Of a stretch of 64,000 nt of DNA, positions 54,924 to 64,000 are shown one piece after another. The number at the start of each line of letters is the position of its first letter. The first letter of the stretch is position 1. The notes beneath the pieces were generated by a model that was not told the origin of the DNA, made no database searches, and saw only the letters and a list, made by a program, of their open reading frames with translations. The translations under genes and the position numbers were made by a program. The stretch is from Diphasiastrum complanatum (taxonomy: Eukaryota > Streptophyta > Lycopodiopsida > Lycopodiales > Lycopodiaceae), in contig CM055100.1 of NCBI GenBank assembly GCA_029204225.1, positions 11,302,769 through 11,366,768 on the forward strand, in the 5' to 3' direction.

Positions 54924-56143
54924 ATGGTGATCTTGAAGAAGATATTTACATGGAGCAACCCGAGGGCTATGTTTCACATGATGAGCCTAATCATGTGTGC
55001 TATCTCCAAAAGAGTTTGTATGGGCTAAAGCAAGCACCAAGGAGTTGGTATGCTAAGCTCAATTCCTTCTTACTTTCTCAAAACTTTGTTATGAGTGAGT
55101 ATGATCATTCTCTCTACTTTAGATTGAATGAAAATGATATCACTTTACTTTTGATCTATGTTGATGACATTATCTTAAGTGGTGGTAACAATCTAGATAT
55201 AGATGAAATCAAGATGGCACTCAAAAGAGAGTTTGAAATTCAAGATCTTGGTAAACTTCATTATATCTTAGGAATAGAGATTATTAGAACTTCTAAATCT
55301 ACATTCATATGTCAAGAAAAGTATGTTAACTCTATTCTAAAAAGGTTTCATATGGAAGATTGTAAAGTTGTTTCTACTCCTATGGAATCAAATGTAAAGC
55401 TAACTACAAGAAGTAATGAAAGATCCTTCAAGGACATTACTCTCTATAGAAAGCTAATAGGATATCTTATATGGTTAACCATCACAAGACCTGATCTAAG
55501 CTTTGTGGTTGGTAAACTAAGTCAATTTATGCAAGATCCTAGTGAGGCTCATTGGAAGCTAGGAAAGAGAGTACTTAGATACATCTCGGGATCTAGAGAT
55601 TTTGGCATCTTGTATGGAGGTACTACACCTAACCTTTGTGGATTTTCAGATTCAGATTTTGCAGGTGATCAAATGGATAGGAAGTCAACAAGTGCCTTTG
55701 CAATCTATCTTGGAGATGGAGTGGTCTCATGGCTATCAAAGAAGCAACCAACTATCTCTCTATCTTCCACCGAAGCCGAGTACAAGGCATTAACAACATG
55801 CACCAAGGAGATTCTTTGGATCAAGAGGATGTTATTGGATCTTCACTTGCTGGAACCAGAGAAGACTCCAATCATACTTTGTGATAACCTTTCAGCCCAG
55901 AGCTTGGCAAGCAATCCTGTTTTTCATGCAAGGAGCAAGCACATTGAGATTGCTCACCATTTTGTGAGAGATCAAGTCATTGCCAAAGAGGTGGAGCTTC
56001 AACATGTCTCTTCAAAGGAGTGTGTGGCTGATATCTTCACCAAACCATTGGGAAAGGACCTATATTTAATGCATAGATCTAATCTTGGAATGTGCTCAAA
56101 TACTATGTTGAAACTAGCATCCAATGTTGAAGAGGGAGTGTGA
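54884..56143 (+). CDS. Copia pol, second part (RT catalytic core and RNase H), -1 frame
   Basis: It continues pol in the next frame, so the first about 10 residues are not native. Landmarks: FLNGDLEEDIYMEQPEGYVS, KSLYGLKQAPRSWYAKLNSF, and the RT active site IYVDDIILSG (Asp-Asp at residues 94-95). Then IQDLGKLHYILGIEI, TRPDLSFVVGKLSQFMQDPS, and RNase H from about residue 253 (GFSDSDFAGDQMDRKSTSAF, ISLSSTEAEYKALTTCTKEI, ARSKHIEIAHHFVRDQVIAK). It ends VADIFTKPLGKDLY ... VEEGV. The stop codon TGA (56,141-56,143) lies inside the first bases of the 3' LTR, so the polypurine tract is also coding. No internal stop is present. Loss of one base upstream means this half cannot be made as part of a normal polyprotein from this copy. 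Confidence 0.93.
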   Translation: MGYVANGCYYAFLNGDLEEDIYMEQPEGYVSHDEPNHVCYLQKSLYGLKQAPRSWYAKLNSFLLSQNFVMSEYDHSLYFRLNENDITLLLIYVDDIILSGGNNLDIDEIKMALKREFEIQDLGKLHYILGIEIIRTSKSTFICQEKYVNSILKRFHMEDCKVVSTPMESNVKLTTRSNERSFKDITLYRKLIGYLIWLTITRPDLSFVVGKLSQFMQDPSEAHWKLGKRVLRYISGSRDFGILYGGTTPNLCGFSDSDFAGDQMDRKSTSAFAIYLGDGVVSWLSKKQPTISLSSTEAEYKALTTCTKEILWIKRMLLDLHLLEPEKTPIILCDNLSAQSLASNPVFHARSKHIEIAHHFVRDQVIAKEVELQHVSSKECVADIFTKPLGKDLYLMHRSNLGMCSNTMLKLASNVEEGV

Positions 56144-56793
56144 AAATTGTCAACATTTCCTAGCTAGTTTGAGGCCTAAATTGGCTAAAATTGTAAATAG
56201 TTTTGGTTCTGGAGTTTCACACGTGTGAACCAGGCCACAATGTTTTTATTTACTGTATTTTTTCAGTATGATGAAGTGTCAAACTTCATACCCTTCAAAA
56301 TGAGACCATTTTGATGTATTTTGGTCATATAAGCCATTTTTAGCTATTTTTCCTATATAGGGAATATCTAGGGTCAAGTACCTTCTAGAGAGAGGAGAGA
56401 GAGTCATCTTCCTCATCCATAAATAGTAGGGAAGTCGTGGAAAACAGGTTGGAGAAACCTTTTGTATGCTTCATTGAGATCAATAGATCATTATCATTGT
56501 TTCTTCCTCCATTGAGAGCATTGTTGTGTGTATTGTCTTCAAGCTATTGTGTATGATCTTAGGTGCTTTCCAAAAGTGGTAGGCTGATGTATTATGGACT
56601 GTATAATGCTATTTTGGGCCGCACTTGATGTTTATGGAAGTTTCCATTTGTGATAAATGCTTTTTGATCAAGTTCTTTGCATTCTAGGTAGCATAGAATG
56701 TGTTGCCAATTCCTAGCTTATGTAGTTTGGAGTGCAAGCATTCAAGCCAATGATCTTGGAGTTTAGATCCACTTAGGATCTGTATTTTTCACA
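56139..56793 (+). repeat. 3' LTR of the young copia
   Basis: Same as the 5' LTR except for one extra A in 'gtgtcaaacttc' (near 56,283). The G-box palindrome is at 56,216-56,229. Confidence 0.96.
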
Positions 56794-56905
56794 GCTAGTG
56801 CATTCGTAAACCCAAAAGGAAGCACGAGAAATTCATAATGACCGAATCTCGTCTGAAAACAAATCTTTTGCAAGCTTGTTTAATTTTTCAGGATCCTAGG
56901 AGTTA
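56794..56905 (-). pseudogene. Gypsy RT segment to the right of the young copia
   Basis: Minus-strand reading [20 protein letters not shown] followed by FTNALA continues into ATFQQMMNDL at 50,359 once the copia and one GCTAG are set aside. Upstream RT, protease and gag are missing. Confidence 0.85.
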
Positions 56906-56915
56906 AGCTTAAAGA

Positions 56916-56937
56916 GGGGGGGGGGGGGGGGGGGGGG
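56916..56937. repeat. Homopolymer of 22 G
   Basis: An uninterrupted G22 run lies exactly between the gypsy RT remnant and LTR-like sequence. Its length could be affected by assembly or sequencing error. Confidence 0.9.
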
Positions 56938-56940
56938 TTT

Positions 56941-57850
56941 GTCCAAATTTAGCATCACTCCAACTCACCATCACCAAAATTTGAGTCATCAGAACATGAA
57001 TCACTCAAGTTCGTCTCAATTCATGAGCACCAATAAATACTCTCTCTCTCTCTCTCTCTATGACATCACTGCAACCTTACTCTCTGAGGTTGATGTCTAT
57101 AAAATCAAACGACTGGAGCAGAAGCATGATTGACAACAAAGTCTTCAAGTTCAAGGTCTACAAATTTTTCATCTTCCTCTTCGACCTAGTTCAAATTCAA
57201 GACCTTCGAGTTCAAGGTCCACGTAGACCACACTGCCCCGTTCGACGCAGACCATGTCACACTTCACTTTAGCACTTTTAGTAACTACACTATTTCACGC
57301 TCATTGTCATTGTAACTATTCCATGTATATATACATAACAACAACTTACGTGAAATAATTTGTGATGATACACATGCAAGTGGATAAGAGTGAATTAGAA
57401 TTCTTGCGTAAACTCCATTGTGTCTACATTATTTGATTCTTCAGAATCAGAGATATCCGAGAGAGTGAAAGTCATTCAAGAAATAGAGATAGTTATTTAA
57501 TCCGTAGCTAGCAAAGTAAGATCACTGCACATAATGCGTCATTACTGTGAAGTTCCATTCTTGGGGACATGATTGTGATTTGATCGTTGTATTTACAACT
57601 GCTTAATTCAGATTCTCTATTTTCTTATATGTATTGCACTACAAATGCTTTTTGATAATTTTCTTTCTCAATTGACACTCACTCAATTCAGAATGTCTAA
57701 TTTCGAAGGAAGCATGGCTGTCTCAGACGCCTAATTGTTCAATCCCTTCATGGTTGTCTCTGACATCTACCAAGACATTCCTCCATTTAGTCTAAGTCAA
57801 TGTTGATATTGTACTAGTTTGGTAAAGATCCTGTAAAGTTCTCTATGTTG
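56941..57850 (-). repeat. Gypsy LTR-like segment (right side)
   Basis: Shares two blocks with 43,600-43,935: the 'caccaaaatttgagtcatca ... gttcgtctcaatt' block near 56,970-57,020, and the 'ggaagcatggctgtctcaga ... gatattgta' block near 57,708-57,820. The 650 bp between is absent from the left copy, replaced by a short join 'actatgtaaatatggactcc'. A (CT)9 run lies at 57,041-57,059. No coding motif. LTR boundaries are not resolved. Confidence 0.55.
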
Positions 57851-58021
57851 GAGCTGTGTTTCTTATTTTGCACCTAATTCATTCAAGAGCACCCGAACAT
57901 GGGCTTTCTTGTGGAACTTATCGTCCAACAAGAAACATTTGAACCACGCCTTTAATGGAAGAAAATCAAGATCTACATACCTTCCTAGAATTGGGAGTGT
58001 TGGTTACCTTTAGCTCTTCAT

Positions 58022-58023
<2 letters not shown>

Positions 58024-58096
<73 letters not shown>
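58024..58096. repeat. (CT)n microsatellite
   Basis: About 36 uninterrupted CT units. Confidence 0.97.
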
Positions 58097-58099
<3 letters not shown>

Positions 58100-59100
58100 C
58101 GTGACACCTCAATGGCAAAGTCGAGGCTCTTAACTCTTTGCATTTGATTGTCTTTTTGGATCCATTTGATGGTGGATTTCATGTAATGTGCTAAAGTAAT
58201 TCTATTAGAAAGGTCACTTCCTAAGCCTTGCTGGAGTGGGACTAACCTTTATTGATGGATTTGTTAGACTTAACTTGTATGTATCTTCTAAAAAGCCAAG
58301 TATACTACTATCAAGCCACTAAGATCAAATAATGGTGGTAAGCATATTTAAAAAGATTATTGGAACTTTTGTATAACTCGATTCAAATATATATTTTGAA
58401 ACCACTCACTTCAAATATATACTGAGAAACCAACTCAATAAGACTATCAAGGCTCTAAAATAAAATAATGGTGACTATTGGTCAAGCTATACGTGAAGGA
58501 CAAACGTAATCAACAACCTGCCTAGTTACGAAACCTGAAACTAATAATCTATGGACAATAATCACAAATAGGAACTCTCGGTTTGGTACAATCAAAGTAA
58601 TTGAGACTTAAAATCTTCAAGATTCTTGACATTGGATGAGAGTGAATTATTTTTTGAGGTGAAGAACTTTGTGGCACTCATCTTCTCGCTCACAATTTTT
58701 TCGCCAAACTATACCTGAAGTGCCATAAGGGTCAAAGATTAAAGCATTAGACTATGCCAATTATTGGGAGTGGGAATCAATTGTTTTCTTAGGCCAACTA
58801 TGGAGTTCACTAGCGGCTTCATAAAAATTCCCTCGAATCAAGGACAAATGTAATCAAGAAGAGAACAATAAGGCTTCAAGGTGGTGAAAGATTAAAAAAA
58901 ATGTTGCATTGTTGATTCATTTTGATGTATCAACTGGGTTGGGAATTTTGCTAGTCTTGATATATCAGCTGAGGTGATAATAATCTAGCATTGTTAGGGC
59001 ACAACTTGCTAATGTTTATCAAAGATCTGTTTATGAAATATAAAAATTTATGAGCAGATGTCGTAATGCACCTCTGAATAGGTGATGGTATATTGCCTTA
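58097..59100. other. No gene recognised
   Basis: AT-rich non-coding DNA with scattered stops in all frames and short internal similarities (for example two 'ttgatgtatcaactg / ttgatatatcagctg' phrases near 58,930-58,975). No transposon domain is visible. Confidence 0.5.
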
Positions 59101-60800
59101 ACTAGATCCACATATTTCGAGGTCTGTTCCGACCTCTATTGATTCCCACCCCAGTTGATAGATCTACCCATCACCAACAGATTTATCAATAAAAGTAGAG
59201 ATATAATTCTAAACTGTGTAGATCTATTTTCATAAATCCTAATGTAAATAAAACTGAATGTAGTCCTACACTATAAAATGTGGATCTACAACAAAAAATA
59301 GGAGACAAACTACTACAAAACTGTACAAGCCTCTGGGTTTGTTACTAATTGTATTACTCAGCTGCTTGGATGGTGTTTGAGCCAAAAAATCAACATACAA
59401 ACTTGCAAAACAAAACCATTACAACTTTACTTAAGTTACCACAACAAAAGCTCATACAACAATTCCCTCAAGGGAAAAAAATAGATCTACTCATCACAAT
59501 TGAAAATTTTGTTAAAAAAACACCTAAGCTTTACAAATCTATGAAATAATTCATAGATCTGTCACTTGAAAGCTCAAAAAAAAACCTAAGGGGAGGTTGG
59601 AACAGACGTCGGAATAGACACTAGTATACTATTCAAAACAACATCATGTATTCTGACTGCCATTCCGACCACCTGGGATATGCTACCGAATCTGCGCCTC
59701 AACTGCTCCGATGGTGATCGGCCCAAAAATCAACAAAGAAACCTGCAAAATAAAAACCAATATTGAAGTTTGTTAAGTATATTACTACAAAAAATCTTCT
59801 TACAACAATCTAAATTTTACAAAACAAATCTAAAAATACAAAACCCACTCAAAGCAAAAACTAAATTTTCACAAAGATCCATATGCAAATCTGTCTGCAC
59901 CAAAATACTGGATATACAACAAATGAAGATTTGACATTGGAATACCCATCAGAATAGGCGCTACTTTAACAAACCCCACAAATCCGTCTATTTTGATGGG
60001 CATTCTTACCATCTGCAAATATGGACATGCAACAAAAAACTCTAGATCTACAATAACAACATCTGGATCTACAACACCCTCATTAGGATCTACAACACCC
60101 AAAAGCATTTGATGAATAGAAAATCAGACATCAAAATACCCATCGAAATAGCAAATCCTAAAGATCCGTCTCTTCTGACGACCATTCCGACCTTCCTATT
60201 ACCTTCAGAAACGTTTGTGGATCCACCACCTCCTTTGCCTCAAAAGAAACCTACATAAAAAACATGAAGTCAATAAAACCAAACTGCAATCACATTGAGA
60301 GAAAAAAAAAGATGGAGAGAGATTAACTTACATCCAATAATAAAAAAACCTCCATCCTCCACTTTCCTTTTTTTCTTGAGCTCACCACTTTTGATTTTGC
60401 AAGGAGTAAGTAAACAGGAAGAGCAAGAGGAGCAAGAGGAAGAAGCAAAGTGCAAGAAGAGCAAGAAGAGAAAGCAAAGAGGAAGAACAAGAGGAGCATT
60501 CAAATGTGAGGAGGATAAAGAGAGTGCGAAGGATATAGAGGGTGAGGAAGGATCAATAAACAAGGGAGAGGACAAAGGCGGCAGGTGAGTCCCTTGATAC
60601 CATCAACCACTCCTCTTCCTTTTTCAAAACTGCCGCGACAATGGTCAACGATTTTGAAATTAGCAAGAATCTGTCTGAGCCTCGGTATACCCCTCAAAGT
60701 AGCTTCAATATTCTGAGGTCTATTTTGAGGTCCAGACTAATTTAGATTCAGTATTCCGTTGTCTATTCCGAGGTCTATTTTGAGACCTTCACTAAATGCT
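59100..60800. repeat. Degenerate long tandem array
   Basis: Units of roughly 350-500 bp share 'gccaaaaaatcaacatacaaacttgcaaaacaaaacca'-like blocks (59,378, 59,713, with a weaker copy near 60,240) and 'cattccgacc / gtctattccgaggtct' blocks (59,115, 59,660, 60,180, 60,715, 60,765). A Glu/Lys-rich open frame at 60,295-60,588 (QEEQEEQEEEAKCKKSKKRK) is low-complexity, and I do not call it a gene. Confidence 0.6.
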
Positions 60801-60975
60801 AAAATCAACTCAAATATGTTGCATTCTCAAATCACAAAATTATCAAAGATTGCCAATTTTTATATTCCCACACCTTGTTAAAGAATAGTGCATTGAACGA
60901 AACTATTTTTTATCTGCTAAGTTATACTCATCTGGTTACAGGATTTTATAAGTATCCAAACATCTATGTAATTGG

Positions 60976-61130
60976 CATCCAACTATTATTCTTGGGCATC
61001 CAACTACTCAAAATTTTGAAATTTGTCTTTTTTCAAAAGTAGCGATTTTGCAAACTAGTAATTTTCCTAGCATCCAACTATTATTCTTGGGCGTCCAACT
61101 ACTCAAAATTATGAAATTTGACTTTTTTGC
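60976..61130. repeat. Tandem duplication, 95-bp period
   Basis: 'catccaactattattcttgg' occurs at 60,976 and 61,071, each followed by 'tccaactactcaaaatt' and 'gaaatttg'. Confidence 0.9.
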
Positions 61131-61590
61131 TAATATTATTCTCAAGCTTGGATCCATTTACATATGTCCCTATTTCAAGTACTCGGGAAAACTGGCATAA
61201 TATAGTATTGAAACTGGCAATTTTTCTCAAATCAAACTGACTTTAGAGATATAATGCAGGATATGCCTACTTCTTAAACACCCATTAAAACTAAAATGTT
61301 CTGTGATAACATCTGTGATAACATGACATACTTTGATTGTAATAAAGGCCTACGTACAAAGATCCAAAAGCAAAGAAGAATTGATCAAAAACACCTTGAA
61401 CTCCCCAATAACATACTCTTTTGCAATTGATTGTACAAAATTGGATTCTGCTCATCTCGAGAAGTGACTTTTAAACTTTTTTGTAGAAAAAAATGGAGGC
61501 GAAAAATTACGTTCTACGAGGCATCTCCTTTCTCTTCATGAAAAAGCAAAATGATTTTATGGCTTAAGATGGCTTAAGAATACCTAGGAA

Positions 61591-61724
61591 CGGATATAGT
61601 AGATTTGATGTAGGAGGTGAGGATTGATATCGTCAAGACTAAAACGCCTTTTTTGCTCGGATATAGTAGATCTGATGTAGGAGGTGAGGATTGATATCGT
61701 CAAGACTAAAACGCCTTTTTTGCT
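61591..61724. repeat. 67-bp tandem duplication, nearly perfect
   Basis: 61,591-61,657 and 61,658-61,724 differ by one base (agatttgatg versus agatctgatg). The near identity marks a recent event. Confidence 0.97.
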
Positions 61725-64000
61725 AGTGGAATTTGGCTATCACACAACAATATCATGGGGCCTTAGCGAAAAATGGTAGACACGAATGTGACAGGCCGCG
61801 TTCTTGTAGGGCATGAGCGCAAACATGTCTTCCCGTTTTTGTTTCTTATAACACATGAATGCTTATTTCGTGTATTGCTAGGTATCGTACCAACATATCT
61901 CACCTGGCGAGTGTTGTAACTTGTTCTCACCATGGCAAGTCTTCTCTCAGCAATGAATGGTTGTTAACTCACATGGCCTCCGTATTCAGTTGATCAAGTT
62001 AGATTGAGTTTATGTTTGTGTGTTGCTCGGCAGGTATTTGCCACAAGAGCCCAGAACCGATGTGCTGTTCCCCCGTGCTGTTTCCTATACATTTCTGTGC
62101 TACGCTAAGCGTCTAATGTACTTTATATCATTGCCTAAATTCTGGATTGTAGTATAATTGGGTTGGGGTTCAATCCTCCAGAGTTTTCTAAGAAATGACA
62201 ACGAAAAGTAGAAATGCAAACTCAATACACAACTGATCGTGCCTTATTTAGCTCTTATTCCAATCAGTAATAATGACATACGTAAGTTTCAACTGATTGT
62301 AATTGTGCTCCCAAAGAAAGTACTACCATGGAAAGAATATGGCGATGGTTTGATAGTAATGATTCCTTGTAAGCGTAATCATTAATGTGAGAGCTGAATC
62401 GTATATGATTCATCGTATATGAGAGCATCAAACATGCTTCTTCTGTCACTTAATGTCCCGACTTAGAAAGCAATCCATGTTTTCACCCGCTCACTTTGAG
62501 AATGATCTTAAACTAGATAGCTTATGGGTGGCGATTAGTCCTTAATTTAACTCATTAAATATGATATATAGCTGTTAAGCAAGGGCGGATGCATTCAGTT
62601 TGCATCAAACTGACTGAAGTTCAAATAGCATCAAATTTATGTAGTTGAAACTTGAAAAGTGTTCCAGACTATTATGGGTACAAGAGAAATTAGAATACCA
62701 GCAGACATGTTTGTAGGGTTTCAGCCTTGTTATTAAGCAAAGGAAAGAAATCAGGTCATCATCATTTATGGAGAGTCTACAAGTTAGAGATACTAGACAA
62801 GCTCAACTGCCGCGCCATTGCAATGTTCAAACACGTGTGGATTTATTTAATAGTGAAGAAATCCTCATGATCAAGGATGACATAGTATGGTCCAGATGCA
62901 GTATACTTCTTCTTCAAAGCATTGAAAGTACTTAACGGAGAAGAAGAACAAACAGGAAAGTGACTATACAACCAAGAAATTACTTGAAATTCTTCAGTTA
63001 CCAGGACTCAGTTGCAGAGAACATGTGTTTTTAACAGGAAACGTCGTTACCTGTATAACAGTCCATTGCAACTTGGTCTATTAGTGATAATCTAGTGGTT
63101 AATTACACCATCGTATCAAAGAATGCAAATCAACAAGGTACTAAATTTTCAAACGAAAATTGTTTTAATCCCAGTTACCAATGACCATGATTTGAAAGGT
63201 TTAAAGATTTATCCAGTGGACACTTTGTGGACGGCAGGATCGGCAGTAATTAATCGTGTGAATTATGATATGGTTGTTTGATAATTGTTAAGAGTATATG
63301 GCTGTAGTTATTAAGACATGAACATCTATGGGCGGTCCTATTGATTCTGAGAGGAGAACAATGGCTCACGTGGACCAGAAATCTAGTAATTGGCGCAAAC
63401 TGACATAGAGAAGTCCATAGGTTTTACGAGTTCATGATTTTTGTTGTTTGGTCTATCCAGAACATAATAGGTAGTAATTTATTCTGCAAAGTCGTCCCCG
63501 TATTAAACTTTCTGGATTTGCAGCTTGTTCATTTCATTGTGCTTGTGATGACAATCACGTGTGGATGCTAGTAGTTGTGGACTCATATTTGTTGAAGATT
63601 GCGAATTTGCTTTGGTTAAAAGGGACCGAACAAGTAGTTTGTGGAATGGGGACTATAGTTTCAGAGTCTACATGCAACTGTACTGCATGAGTAATATTCA
63701 TTCAATAGTTGAGCTGTGGAGTTAACTAGTAGTGCAAGGAGGATTCTGTTGTAGTCAGTAAAAATGTTTCGCACCACATTGTGAGATGAGCTACATTATG
63801 AGATGAGCAACACGGGACGGATGGACTGAAAGTGAGCCTACAGGATAAGAACGCCACACTATCTAAATTGTGGGTTTGACGATGACCAAGATGGAGCGTA
63901 AGAGTGTGGGAAAGTTGTAAATAGTGAGAAATGTGAAGCCCGAATGCAGTAAGATACCGGAAGAGTACTGATATGGACTGAGTTGTAGACGCATTGCATA
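61725..64000. other. No gene recognised
   Basis: Unique-looking AT-rich DNA. One open stretch after a possible AG acceptor near 62,034 (YLPQEPRTDVLFPRAV, about 40 codons to a stop) could be a terminal exon, but it has no recognisable family and no supporting exons. No RNA gene or transposon domain was found. Confidence 0.4.

Larger units (their letters stand above)
50360..56798 (+). mobile_element. Young Ty1/copia element with perfect 5-bp target duplication
   Basis: LTRs at 50,365-51,018 (654 bp) and 56,139-56,793 (655 bp) start TGTGAAAATT and end TTTTTCACA. By eye they differ by one inserted A only (near 56,283). The target duplication GCTAG is at 50,360-50,364 and 56,794-56,798. Primer-binding site 51,019-51,030, polypurine tract AAGAGGGAG 56,130-56,138. 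One gag-pol frame is interrupted only by a single-base shift near 54,905. It sits inside the RT of the minus-strand gypsy element, between the codons for FTNAL and ATFQQ. It is the most recent large insertion in the window. Confidence 0.97.
43600..57850 (-). mobile_element. Ty3/gypsy element, split by two copia insertions
   Basis: Minus-strand order from right to left: LTR-like segment (56,941-57,850), RT start (56,794-56,900), [young copia 50,365-56,793], RT remainder, RNase H, integrase (50,359-48,685), [copia 48,684-44,466], integrase C-terminus (44,465-43,945), LTR-like segment (43,935-43,600). The two LTR-like segments share 'ggaagcatggctgtctcaga' and 'caccaaaatt(c/t)gagtcatcaga' blocks. 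The left one lacks the middle found in the right one. Gag and protease are missing: the right LTR meets RT through a G tract. Reading resumes in register across each insertion, which fixes the order of events. Confidence 0.75.

Noticed and set aside
54880-54930. Programmed -1 frameshift in the young copia
   Set aside because: Copia elements usually make one gag-pol frame, the shift is inside RT, and no slippery heptamer is evident. A simple one-base loss is more likely.
60295-60588. Acidic and basic low-complexity open frame
   Set aside because: Purine-rich composition alone gives Glu/Lys runs. There is no family motif, and it lies inside a degenerate repeat array.
62020-62160. Terminal exon reading YLPQEPRTDVLFPRAV
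   Set aside because: A single unsupported open stretch of about 40 codons without a family match or partner exons.
1-64000. CRISPR array, bacterial operon or prophage
   Set aside because: All tandem repeats are satellites, microsatellites or retrotransposon repeats. Gene structure, introns and transposons are those of a plant nuclear genome.

Overview
This is nuclear DNA from a land plant. The evidence is Arabidopsis-type telomere repeats (CCCTAAA), many Ty1/copia and Ty3/gypsy LTR retrotransposons primed by initiator tRNA-Met (TGGTATCAGAGC), CACTA (En/Spm) DNA transposons with tnp2, DUF4218 and DUF4216 blocks, a tRNA-derived SINE, and an intron-containing nuclear gene. The DNA is AT-rich and dominated by nested, mostly decayed transposons. 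The sequence alone does not fix the species.

Layout. 0-6.8 kb: microsatellite, minisatellites, an LTR relic, an inverted-repeat structure and unrecognised DNA. 6.8-13.1 kb: copia relics in both orientations, a SINE with clear target-site duplications, and CACTA relics. 13.17-17.6 kb: a minus-strand CACTA element. 17.6-20.8 kb: copia pol pieces and a gypsy gag. 21.9-27.9 kb: the one convincing host gene, on the minus strand. It has eight exons and encodes a 317-aa membrane-anchored protein of the purple acid phosphatase (TRAP-like metallophosphoesterase) fold, in which most metal-ligand positions are changed. Its first intron holds a small non-coding LTR element and several tandem duplications. 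28-32.8 kb: GC-rich hairpins, an internally deleted copia element, a telomere-like tract and another copia fragment. 32.86-34.4 kb: a decayed gypsy pol. 34.78-35.88 kb: a broken open frame that begins as a divergent histone H3 and continues into a long unfamiliar C-terminal extension. 36-43.6 kb: copia and gypsy scraps, a second CACTA copy (plus strand) and a third CACTA fragment. 43.6-57.85 kb: a minus-strand gypsy element split by two copia insertions. The 50,365-56,793 copia is very young: its LTRs differ by a single indel, it has a perfect 5-bp target duplication, and it carries one frameshift. 58-64 kb: simple repeats, degenerate tandem arrays and DNA with no recognisable gene.

The two observations most worth following are the histone H3-like reading frame with its unknown extension, and the phosphatase-fold gene whose reading frame and splice sites are intact while its catalytic motifs are swapped (GD to GN twice, GNH to GDY, GHDH to GHDY). 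Everything else is mainly a record of layered transposition, from which insertion order can be read.
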